Source: Colwellia sp. (GTDB taxonomy: Bacteria; Pseudomonadota; Gammaproteobacteria; Enterobacterales; Alteromonadaceae). Taken from it: DNA of 39,491 nucleotides. Position numbers and translations under genes: made by a program. Each line of letters begins with the position of its first letter. The stretch's first letter is position 1. The notes beneath the pieces are model-generated. The model searched no databases. It was not told the DNA's origin and saw only the letters and a list, made by a program, of their open reading frames with translations. Of this stretch, positions 28,036-35,672 are shown one piece after another. The stretch covers positions 289,545 through 329,035 of the forward strand of contig JAHDIK010000004.1 in the NCBI GenBank assembly GCA_020630795.1. Reading direction: 5' to 3'.

Positions 28036-28296
28036 TTGGCTAACTCAAAGTCTGCTAAGAAACGCGCGGTACAATCTGAAAAGCGCCGTCAACACAATGC
28101 AAGCCGTCGTTCAATGATGCGTACATTACTTAAGAAAGTAATTGGTGCTATCGAAGCCGGTGACAAAGAAACAGCAACTAAAGAATTTGCTGCTGCAACA
28201 CCGATCTTAGATCGTTACGCAAGCAAAGGTCTTATTCACAAAAACAAAGCTGCACGTAGCAAGAGCCGTTTAAACGCTGCTATCAAAGCACTTTAA
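28036..28296 (+). CDS. rpsT: 30S ribosomal protein S20 (TTG start)
   Basis: 86-aa, strongly basic, helical S20 protein that binds 16S rRNA early in 30S assembly. The N-terminus [20 protein letters not shown] and the ending [10 protein letters not shown] are typical. The start codon is TTG with AGGAG seven bases upstream (28025-28029). E. coli rpsT also starts with UUG, where the weak codon takes part in autogenous control, so the same control is likely here. A strong terminator follows; the gene is monocistronic. Confidence 0.98.
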   Translation: MANSKSAKKRAVQSEKRRQHNASRRSMMRTLLKKVIGAIEAGDKETATKEFAAATPILDRYASKGLIHKNKAARSKSRLNAAIKAL

Positions 28297-28313
28297 TTTT
28301 TGTTCAGAGATTG

Positions 28314-28341
28314 AAAAACCGGCTTATGCCGGTTTTTTTTT
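28314..28341 (+). terminator. rpsT terminator
   Basis: AAAAACCGGC (28314-28323), loop TTAT, GCCGGTTTTT (28328-28337), T run to 28341. Confidence 0.93.
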
Positions 28342-28419
28342 GCCTATTTTTACCTGATACCTTGCGCTTACCGGTTTAATTTTTTAGTCTTTTAACGTTG
28401 TAATAACTGGACTATAAAA

Positions 28420-30075
28420 ATGATAAAACTAAATAAAGTCGTATTAGGTGTAATAACAGCTATTTTCATTCAAGGCTGTAGTGATACAGATAACACCCAA
28501 GCTTCCCCTTCTCCCACTCTTATTCCTGATTATGAAAAACGTCTAGATATATACAAACAAGTAAAACTTACAGCAGATTTAAGCCATTTAAGTAATAACC
28601 AAAAAGAGATGTTACGACTGCTTATTGAAGCCTCAGCGATTGTTGACGATATATTTTGGTTACAAGCCTTCAATAAAGATAAAGAAACCTTTCTTTCATC
28701 AATCGAAGATGAAAAAGTCAAAAAGTTTGCTGATATCAATTACGGCCCATGGGACAGGTTAGAAGGTGACAAAGCATTCTTAACGGGTTTTCCAGAGAAA
28801 ACGCCAGGCGCAGAATTTTACCCACACGATATGACAAAAGAAGAGTTCGACAATGCCGATTTGCATGATAAAAAAGGACTCTACTCTCTTGTACAACGCA
28901 ACACTAAAGGCCAACTAGAAAACATAGCTTATTCAGAGGTGTACGCAGATCATATTAACCGTGTGGCGGTTATTTTAGAAAAAGCAGCAACACTTGCAGA
29001 TAATAAAAACTTCGCCAATTATTTAAATATGAGAGCACAAGCAATAAGAACAGATGAATTTCAACCATCAGACTTTGCTTGGATGGACATGAAAGATAAC
29101 CCAATCGATGTGGTTATTGGGCCAATTGAAACTTACGAAGATCAGCTTTTTGGATATCGTTCAGCATTTGAATCTTACGTACTCATCAAAGACCTTACGT
29201 GGAGTAAAAAACTTGCTAAATATGCCAAGTACCTCCCTCAATTGCAAAAAGAGTTACCCGTTGCAAGAAAATACAAAAAAGAAATGCCGGGTTCCGATGC
29301 TGATATAAATGCATATGACGTTATCTATTATGCTGGCCACGCAAACGCGGGAAGTAAAACAATCGCGATAAACTTACCGAATGATGAAGAAGTTCAACTT
29401 AAAAAAGGTACACGTCGTTTACAGTTAAAAAACGCGATGAGAGCAAAATTTGACACCATCATGCGCCCTATTGCTGATACGCTAATTGTTCCCGAACAGC
29501 GTAAGTACGTTACCTTTAACGCGTTTTTTGGCAATACCATGTTTCACGAAGTTGCTCATGGACTAGGTATTAAAAATACAATCAATAATAAAGGAACGGT
29601 AAGACAAGCACTTAAAGAGCACGCCTCAGCATTAGAAGAAGGTAAAGCAGATGTGCTTGGATTATATATGATCAAACAACTGATTAAAAAAGGTGTGATA
29701 ACAGAGGGTAAACTACAAGAGTATTACACAACATTTTTAGCTGGTATTTTCCGTTCAGTAAGGTTTGGTGCAAGTTCTGCACATGGCAAGGCCAATATGG
29801 TTCGTTTTAATTACTTCGAGAAACAAGGCGCGTTTTCAAAAAGCGAAGAGGGTTTATATCAAATAAATACCGAAAAAATGACCAAGTCGATTAACTCCCT
29901 GTCAGAACTTATCTTAACACTTCAAGGAAATGGCGATTACGAGGGAGTTGATAAACTCGTAAAAGAAAGTGGAATGATTAGTGAGTCGTTAGCGGCAAGC
30001 CTAAATTCACTAAAAGATGCAAACATTCCTGTTGATATTACCTTTGAACAAGGTAAAAAAGTGCTTGGATTATAA
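28420..30075 (+). CDS. M49-like (dipeptidyl-peptidase III type) zinc peptidase lipoprotein
   Basis: 551-aa predicted lipoprotein: signal sequence ending FIQGC (C20), then a Ser/Pro-rich tether. The zinc motif is HEVAH (H376, E377, H380), followed about 26 residues later by EEGKAD (E406, E407), the expected third ligand region of the M49 family. Classical DPP III has a six-residue HELLGH motif; this one has the five-residue HExxH form, as reported for DPP III of Caldithrix abyssi. GPIETYED (234-241) also fits the family. It is probably tethered to the outer membrane or in the periplasm, cutting peptides. It has no operon partner on the left; the GMC gene starts 42 bases downstream. Substrate unknown. 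Confidence 0.75.
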   Translation: MIKLNKVVLGVITAIFIQGCSDTDNTQASPSPTLIPDYEKRLDIYKQVKLTADLSHLSNNQKEMLRLLIEASAIVDDIFWLQAFNKDKETFLSSIEDEKVKKFADINYGPWDRLEGDKAFLTGFPEKTPGAEFYPHDMTKEEFDNADLHDKKGLYSLVQRNTKGQLENIAYSEVYADHINRVAVILEKAATLADNKNFANYLNMRAQAIRTDEFQPSDFAWMDMKDNPIDVVIGPIETYEDQLFGYRSAFESYVLIKDLTWSKKLAKYAKYLPQLQKELPVARKYKKEMPGSDADINAYDVIYYAGHANAGSKTIAINLPNDEEVQLKKGTRRLQLKNAMRAKFDTIMRPIADTLIVPEQRKYVTFNAFFGNTMFHEVAHGLGIKNTINNKGTVRQALKEHASALEEGKADVLGLYMIKQLIKKGVITEGKLQEYYTTFLAGIFRSVRFGASSAHGKANMVRFNYFEKQGAFSKSEEGLYQINTEKMTKSINSLSELILTLQGNGDYEGVDKLVKESGMISESLAASLNSLKDANIPVDITFEQGKKVLGL

Positions 30076-30117
30076 TGATTAATACGTAATAAAACATTTA
30101 GCTAATTTCGGCAGCCT

Positions 30118-31722
30118 ATGGAAACTTTTGACTTTATTATTATTGGCGGTGGTTCATCAGGCTGTGTATTAGCTAATCGCTTATCAGAAAGCGGAAAACA
30201 TTCAGTTTGCTTGTTAGAAGCGGGCCCAAAAGACAAGCACTGGGCAATACATCTTCCACTTGGTGTAGTGCAATTAATGAGTAATAAGACATTAAATTGG
30301 CTCTATTATTCAAATCAAGAACCCACCCTGAACAATCGATATGTATTGAACCCAAGAGGAAAAACTTTAGGTGGTAGTAGCTCTATAAATGCCATGCTTT
30401 ACGTTAGAGGACAAAAACAAGATTACGACCACTGGGAAGAATTAGGAAATAAAGGTTGGAGCTACAACGATGTTCTTCCGTACTTTAAGAGTACACAACA
30501 TCAAGAACGTGGAAGTAGCCATTTTCACGGTGTAAATGGCGAGCTCAATGTTGCAGACTCAAGAGCAAAACCTAAAGTTCATCATTTGTTTTTAGAATCA
30601 CTCCAAAACATGGGCTACAAAAGCAATCATGACTTTAATGGAGAAACTCAAGAAGGTGTCGGGTTTTATCAGTTAACACAAAAAAATGGGCTTAGATGCA
30701 GCGCGGCAAAAGCATTTATATCACCAATCACACCTAGAAAAAACTTAACTATTCTTACTAACGTGAGCGTATCAAAAATCATCATTGAAAATGATACAGC
30801 CATGGGTGTTGAATATGTCTATAAAGGGAAAAAATCAACACTAACAGCCAATAAAGAAGTTATATTGAGTGCTGGAGCGTTTAACTCCCCTCAAATCTTA
30901 ATGTTATCTGGCGTCGGCCCTAGTTCGGAATTAAGTAAACATAATATAAAAATAAAGAAGGATCTTCCGGGTGTAGGTCGAAACCTTCAAGATCATATAG
31001 ACATTTTAACTGTTGTACGTCATCAAGCAGACGAATTGATCGCGTATAGACCCAAAGCCCTTTGGTGGATGTTTAAAGATAGTTTTAAATTCATCGCTCG
31101 CAGAGCCGGTATTTTAACCTCTGCGGTTGCTGAATCAGGCGGTTTTATTAAATCATCGCCCGAGCAAAATACGCCCGATATTCAATTTCACTTTATTCCG
31201 GCTGCGATGGATAAGCATGGTAGAAATTGGAAAATGCTATGTAATTACGGTATTTCGCTTCACGCCTGTTTATTACGACCAAAAAGTCGAGGTAGTGTCA
31301 CTCTACAAAGTACTGATGTAACCCAGCCCCCAAATATCCATTTAAATATGCTTTCTCACCCCGACGACGAAGCAACTATGCTCAAAGCAGTAAAGATTTC
31401 TAGACAAGTTCTTTACAATTACCCACTTAATACCTCCCCTACCAATGAAATATTTCCCGGTATTAATGCCCAAACAGATGAACAACTATTGGAGTTTATT
31501 AAAAATAAAGCCAACACAATCTATCACCCTGTTGGTACATGCAAAATGGGGAATGATGATATGGCAGTAGTTGATAACGAACTAAACGTTCACGGTATTA
31601 ATAATTTACGCGTAGTGGATTGTTCAATAATGCCAACGATTATTAGTGGTAACACTAATGCACCAGCAATTATGATCGCAGCAAAAATTAGCGATGTTAT
31701 ATTAAAAAAATACAACACGTAA
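30118..31722 (+). CDS. GMC-family FAD-dependent oxidoreductase (alcohol/choline dehydrogenase-like)
   Basis: 534-aa flavoprotein. N-terminal dinucleotide-binding motif FIIIGGGSSGCVLANRL (residues 5-21), GMC signature 1 GKTLGGSSSINAMLYVRG (about 82-99), signature 2 GAFNSPQILMLSGVGP, and the C-terminal active-site region YHPVGTCKMG with H470, followed by NTNAPAIMIAAK. It oxidises an alcohol, with electrons passed on from FAD. The best-known relative is BetA choline dehydrogenase, but there is no betaine gene nearby, so an aliphatic or other alcohol is equally likely. The ribosome site is weak. It could share a transcript with the M49-like gene upstream. Confidence 0.88.
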   Translation: METFDFIIIGGGSSGCVLANRLSESGKHSVCLLEAGPKDKHWAIHLPLGVVQLMSNKTLNWLYYSNQEPTLNNRYVLNPRGKTLGGSSSINAMLYVRGQKQDYDHWEELGNKGWSYNDVLPYFKSTQHQERGSSHFHGVNGELNVADSRAKPKVHHLFLESLQNMGYKSNHDFNGETQEGVGFYQLTQKNGLRCSAAKAFISPITPRKNLTILTNVSVSKIIIENDTAMGVEYVYKGKKSTLTANKEVILSAGAFNSPQILMLSGVGPSSELSKHNIKIKKDLPGVGRNLQDHIDILTVVRHQADELIAYRPKALWWMFKDSFKFIARRAGILTSAVAESGGFIKSSPEQNTPDIQFHFIPAAMDKHGRNWKMLCNYGISLHACLLRPKSRGSVTLQSTDVTQPPNIHLNMLSHPDDEATMLKAVKISRQVLYNYPLNTSPTNEIFPGINAQTDEQLLEFIKNKANTIYHPVGTCKMGNDDMAVVDNELNVHGINNLRVVDCSIMPTIISGNTNAPAIMIAAKISDVILKKYNT

Positions 31723-31801
31723 ATTATCACAAATTAATTGAAAGCATACGGTCACTATATAGGTCATATAAAGCAACTTACGCTAATAACACCATCGTTT
31801 T

Positions 31802-32275
31802 ATGAAAAAACTAAACTTTCTAATACTTATATTTGTCACGCTATTTACTACGCAATCTTTCGCTAAACAGGCATTAGACTGGAGTCTAAAAACACAAGAC
31901 GGCAACCCTATTGCCCTCGCCGATTACAAAAACAAACCAGTAATACTGCATTTTTGGGCAACTTGGTGTCCATACTGTAAAAAACTTCAACCCAAATTAG
32001 TAGAGCTTGAAGAAAAATATAAATCATCTGGCGTAACTCTTGTTGCTATAAGCTTTAATGAAGATGACGGTGCAATGCCACAAACAGCTATAGCAAACAG
32101 AGGTTATAGCTTTTTAACGGCCGTAGATGGACAAGAAGTAGCAAACCAATATGGAGTAAAAGGCACACCAACAACCTTCTTCATCAACAGACAGGGTAAG
32201 ATCGTTTTTAAGTCGACAAGTTCAAACATTAACGACCCTAGGCTTGAGCTCGCGATGAAAGAGATTATTAAATAG
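31802..32275 (+). CDS. Periplasmic TlpA-like thioredoxin-fold protein
   Basis: 157 aa. Signal peptide MKKLNFLILIFVTLFTTQSFA, then a TlpA/ResA-type thioredoxin fold with active site WCPYC (C56, C59) in FWATWCPYCKK and the cis-Pro in GTPTTFF (P123). It is probably a periplasmic disulfide reductase or oxidoreductase. The specific partner is unknown; no cytochrome c maturation genes lie nearby. Its stop codon region overlaps the 3' end of the convergent TPR gene by 8 bases. Confidence 0.87.
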   Translation: MKKLNFLILIFVTLFTTQSFAKQALDWSLKTQDGNPIALADYKNKPVILHFWATWCPYCKKLQPKLVELEEKYKSSGVTLVAISFNEDDGAMPQTAIANRGYSFLTAVDGQEVANQYGVKGTPTTFFINRQGKIVFKSTSSNINDPRLELAMKEIIK

Positions 32276-33440
32276 AGTTACTGTCACCATATAGCTTGTA
32301 TTTGATGGTTTTACGTTCTACTGGAAGGTATGTCCAGTCAAGCCCTTTCTTTAAAGACAACTTGGCTTTTTTGACATTATTTAAACCTAGGTAAGCTTGG
32401 TACAGACTTAAGTAGGTATTACTTATATAAGGTGCTTTTTTAATAACTCGTTCATAAAGTTTAACTGCTTTATCATATTCTCCACTATATTTAAAAGCAT
32501 CGGCTTGTTCTAATACTTTGTATGGATTGGGATCATCAATTTGATGGAGCTTTTGTTTAATCTCATTAGCTTCATCAAATCGTTTATCAGCATTTAGTAA
32601 TAAAATATAATTATTAAGTAGCATTAAGTTTTGCTGCTCAAGGTTTAAAGCCGCCGTATAAATTTTTTCAGCGGTGGCCAAATCACCTTTACGTCGATGA
32701 ATTACTGCTAACAAATTTAATACTTGTGGGCTATTTGAGTCATATCGATAAGCCTGTACTGCGTTCGCAAAAGACTTATCAATATCCCCCTCGACTAAAG
32801 CATCAGCAGCAATATTACGGAAAAACATTGAAAGAAACTGGGCATATGAAACATGTTTACCCCGAACACTCCTCATTGTAGGAAAGTAATCTATAACTAT
32901 AGCTGGACGAGTAATCGTAAAAAAAGATTTATCACTTGTATAAGTAGGATCAAACAACCTTGTTTTAACATGAGTTGACGAAAGCATTAAGTCATCTTGT
33001 TTATCATAAATAGGCGCATCAATAACTTCCCTAAAATCAAATTCTACCCCTACAACTTTAGCGAATGCTACTGATAATACGGCCAAACTCATACAATTTC
33101 CTTTTCGTGAAGCTAAGGCATCAGATGCAATATATGTATCCCCATAATATGTAAAATTGCTCATATAATTAGTTAAATATTCACTAAGAATGATGTGCCC
33201 TTTAATTCCTTCGCTTAATTTTTTATTGTAAAAATCTAAAAAGTGGCCTTGTTGTGGATCTGTTAATGAAAATATTTGCTCTTCATTCACAGTCTTATTT
33301 CCTCTAAATAGGGTATAATTTAGAGGGATCTCTTCCATTTGATTTACCTGAGAATTATTAGAAAAATCATCTTTCGACGAACCAATTGTCGAGCACCCTG
33401 ATAAAACAACCATGCAAATAGCTAAGCACTTTTTAATCAT
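32268..33440 (-). CDS. Transglutaminase-like / TPR lipoprotein
   Basis: 390-aa predicted lipoprotein: signal ending VVLSGC (C16). The middle has a transglutaminase-like pattern with a possible catalytic triad: C116 in SRKGNCMSLA, H157 in SSTHVKTR and D164 in RLFDPTY. The C-terminal half (about 215-380) is made of TPR repeats, for example AEKIYTAALNLEQQNLMLLN and AVKLYERVIKKAPYISN. Related transglutaminase-like TPR proteins occur in many gammaproteobacteria without a known role. It may be a periplasmic peptidase or amidase, or an inactive binding protein. The start has AAGGATTAGGG upstream. Confidence 0.75.
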   Translation of the reverse strand: MIKKCLAICMVVLSGCSTIGSSKDDFSNNSQVNQMEEIPLNYTLFRGNKTVNEEQIFSLTDPQQGHFLDFYNKKLSEGIKGHIILSEYLTNYMSNFTYYGDTYIASDALASRKGNCMSLAVLSVAFAKVVGVEFDFREVIDAPIYDKQDDLMLSSTHVKTRLFDPTYTSDKSFFTITRPAIVIDYFPTMRSVRGKHVSYAQFLSMFFRNIAADALVEGDIDKSFANAVQAYRYDSNSPQVLNLLAVIHRRKGDLATAEKIYTAALNLEQQNLMLLNNYILLLNADKRFDEANEIKQKLHQIDDPNPYKVLEQADAFKYSGEYDKAVKLYERVIKKAPYISNTYLSLYQAYLGLNNVKKAKLSLKKGLDWTYLPVERKTIKYKLYGDSNSI

Positions 33441-33547
33441 CCCTAATCCTTATAGTTGATCCCAAAACAATAATAGTTAAAACTACTAATCACCTCGTAG
33501 TTAACAATATAAAGTTAAACTACTTTGAAGTCTATTTAGTACTCAAC

Positions 33548-33574
33548 AAAAAAGGAAGCCGAGGCTTCCTTTTT
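33548..33574. terminator. Terminator downstream of the acyl-CoA dehydrogenase gene
   Basis: AAAAAGGAAGCC (33549-33560) / GGCTTCCTTTTT (33563-33574) around GA. It stops the minus-strand acyl-CoA dehydrogenase transcript before the TPR gene; its symmetry allows either direction. Confidence 0.88.
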
Positions 33575-33611
33575 AATTATATAAGTGGTCTAACTCTGTT
33601 TAACTGCACTT

Positions 33612-35408
33612 CTAGAATGAAAAATGTTCTTCGTCTAATTCCATCATGCTTTTAGCGCCCTGTTCAATACATGCTGCATGACCATTAGCTCTAGGCAATA
33701 TACGCTGAATATAAAAACGGGCTGTTTTAATTTTAGCTTCATAAAAGTCTTTATCTTCTGCACCGTTATTTAATGCATCAATTGATACTTTGGCCATTTT
33801 CGCCCAAAAGTATGCGAGAGTTATGTAGCCTGCATACATTAAGTAATCTACAGATGCGGCACCAACCTCATCTGGGTCTTGCATTGCTTTAGCACCTATT
33901 GATTGGGTGATATCTTGCCATTGACCTGCATAGCCCATTATAGGTTTAATAAATTCTTCCATTCCTTCAGTTGCTAATGCTGTTTGACAAAACTCAGCAA
34001 CCTCACCGGCAAATGGTTTGAGTATTTCACCTTTTGAACCTAAGATTTTTCTGGCTAATAAATCAAGTGCCTGAATACCTGTGGTACCTTCATATAAACA
34101 ACTTATTTTAGTGTCTCGCATAAGTTGTTCCATGCCCCATTCTTTAATGAAGCCGTGTCCGCCAAGTACTTGTATGCCATGGCTTGTACACTCTAAACCT
34201 GTTTCAGTTAAAAAAGCTTTAGCAATAGGCGTTAACAACGCTAGTTTAGCATTCGAAATTGCTTTTTCTTCTGGATTTTGTGACGCATGATCAATATCGA
34301 CAAGTTGAGCCAAATAGCCGATTAACGCTCTACCGCCCTCTGCAATTGATTTTTGTGTAAGTAGCATACGACGAACGTCAGGGTGCACAATAATTGGATC
34401 TGCAGGGCCATCAGGATTTTTAACGCCACTAATTGAACGCATTTGTAATCTGTCTTTTGCATAAGCTAATGCTCCTTGAAATGAAGCCTCAGCGGCAGCA
34501 GCACCTTCGTTAGCAACGCCTAAACGAGCAGCATTCATAAAGGTAAACATGCAGTTTAAACCTTTATTAATAGAACCAATTAAATAGCCTTTAGCGCCAT
34601 CAAAGTTAATAACACAAGTCGCATTCGCATTAATTCCCATTTTGTGTTCAATAGAGCCACAAGTAACCGCATTTTTGTCTGTAACAGAACCATCACTATT
34701 AACATTGAATTTAGGCACAATAAATAATGAAATACCCTTACTACCTTCAGGAGAACCAGGGATTCTAGCGATAACAATATGTACAATATTGTCAGATAAA
34801 TCATGCTCACCTGCTGAGATAAAGATTTTAGTACCCGTTAATGAGTAACTTCCATCGTCATTCAGTTCAGCTTTTGTGCGTAACATACCTAAATCTGTAC
34901 CACAGTGAGGCTCTGTTAAACACATAGTACCTGTCCATGTACCTTCAACAAGTTTTGGCATAAACATCGTTTTTTGTTCATCAGTTCCGTGAGCTTCAAT
35001 AGTTGCTAAAGCACCATGACTTAACCCCGGATACATAGCAAAACTATGGTTAGCCGCTGACATCATTTCGCCAATCGTAGTATTTAACGAATGAGGTAAC
35101 CCTTGACCACCAAATTCTACACCTTGAGACAATGTCGGCCAGCCACCTTCAACATATTGTTGGTAAGCATCTTTAAATCCGTCGGGAGTCGTTACATTAC
35201 CATCAGTCCAAGTACAGCCTTGTTCGTCACCAATTTGGTTAATAGGAGCAATAACTTGCTCAGTAAACTTTGCCGCTTCACCTAAAATAGCATCAACCAT
35301 ATCTGGTGTTGCATCTTCGTAACCAAGTTTTTGATAGTGAGTTTCGCTATCAAGTAACTCTTGCATAACAAACTTCATGTCACGTAACGGCGCTTTATAT
35401 TCAGGCAT
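33612..35408 (-). CDS. Acyl-CoA dehydrogenase with extended C-terminal domain
   Basis: 598-aa flavoenzyme for the first beta-oxidation step, making trans-2-enoyl-CoA. The protein has an N-terminal extension domain, the central domain signature CLTEPHCGTDLG and TGTKIFISAGEH, and a catalytic-Glu region LYEGTTGIQALDLLARK (E440). It ends with the extra C-terminal domain found in the 590-600 aa acyl-CoA dehydrogenases of proteobacteria. It is not the 800-aa FadE of E. coli. The substrate chain length cannot be told from sequence. ATG with GGAGAG upstream. A FadR-like site lies 40 bases before the start. Confidence 0.93.
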   Translation of the reverse strand: MPEYKAPLRDMKFVMQELLDSETHYQKLGYEDATPDMVDAILGEAAKFTEQVIAPINQIGDEQGCTWTDGNVTTPDGFKDAYQQYVEGGWPTLSQGVEFGGQGLPHSLNTTIGEMMSAANHSFAMYPGLSHGALATIEAHGTDEQKTMFMPKLVEGTWTGTMCLTEPHCGTDLGMLRTKAELNDDGSYSLTGTKIFISAGEHDLSDNIVHIVIARIPGSPEGSKGISLFIVPKFNVNSDGSVTDKNAVTCGSIEHKMGINANATCVINFDGAKGYLIGSINKGLNCMFTFMNAARLGVANEGAAAAEASFQGALAYAKDRLQMRSISGVKNPDGPADPIIVHPDVRRMLLTQKSIAEGGRALIGYLAQLVDIDHASQNPEEKAISNAKLALLTPIAKAFLTETGLECTSHGIQVLGGHGFIKEWGMEQLMRDTKISCLYEGTTGIQALDLLARKILGSKGEILKPFAGEVAEFCQTALATEGMEEFIKPIMGYAGQWQDITQSIGAKAMQDPDEVGAASVDYLMYAGYITLAYFWAKMAKVSIDALNNGAEDKDFYEAKIKTARFYIQRILPRANGHAACIEQGAKSMMELDEEHFSF

Positions 35409-35447
35409 TATTATCTCTCCAAAACGTAGAATTGATGTGGCTCAACA

Positions 35448-35463
35448 AGTGGTCAGACCTCTT
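35448..35463 (-). promoter_or_regulatory. FadR-like operator before the acyl-CoA dehydrogenase gene
   Basis: AGTGGTCAGACCTCTT matches the E. coli FadR operator consensus (core ACTGGTCGGACCTGTT) at 13 of 16 bases, with the invariant GGTC-N-GACC palindrome intact. It lies 40 bases before the ATG of a fatty-acid oxidation gene, where FadR acts as a repressor relieved by acyl-CoA. The assignment is inference; the regulator is outside the window. Confidence 0.55.
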
Positions 35464-35598
35464 ACTACCTATTATTTAATCACGTTATGAAGATGAATGA
35501 AAGCATAAAAACATGCTTTATACGTGCTAAACAGGTTTTCAATATTCGATAGTTTGACGCATTTAGACGGTATTTCATCGATAAAACAGCGACTTTCC

Positions 35599-35627
35599 TT
35601 GAAGTTACTTTCACCGGAAATTATGAT
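35599..35627 (+). promoter_or_regulatory. Predicted sigma-70 promoter of the M3 peptidase gene
   Basis: TTGAAG (35599-35604), 17-base spacer, TATGAT (35622-35627; 5 of 6), about 45 bases before the start codon. Confidence 0.55.
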
Positions 35628-35672
35628 GCTAAAGTCATTAAAATTGAATTTACTCCACCAATAAGGAAAATG

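Noticed and set aside
27926..28117. 63-codon open frame overlapping the rpsT start
   Set aside because: It runs through the rpsT promoter and leader and out of frame into S20.
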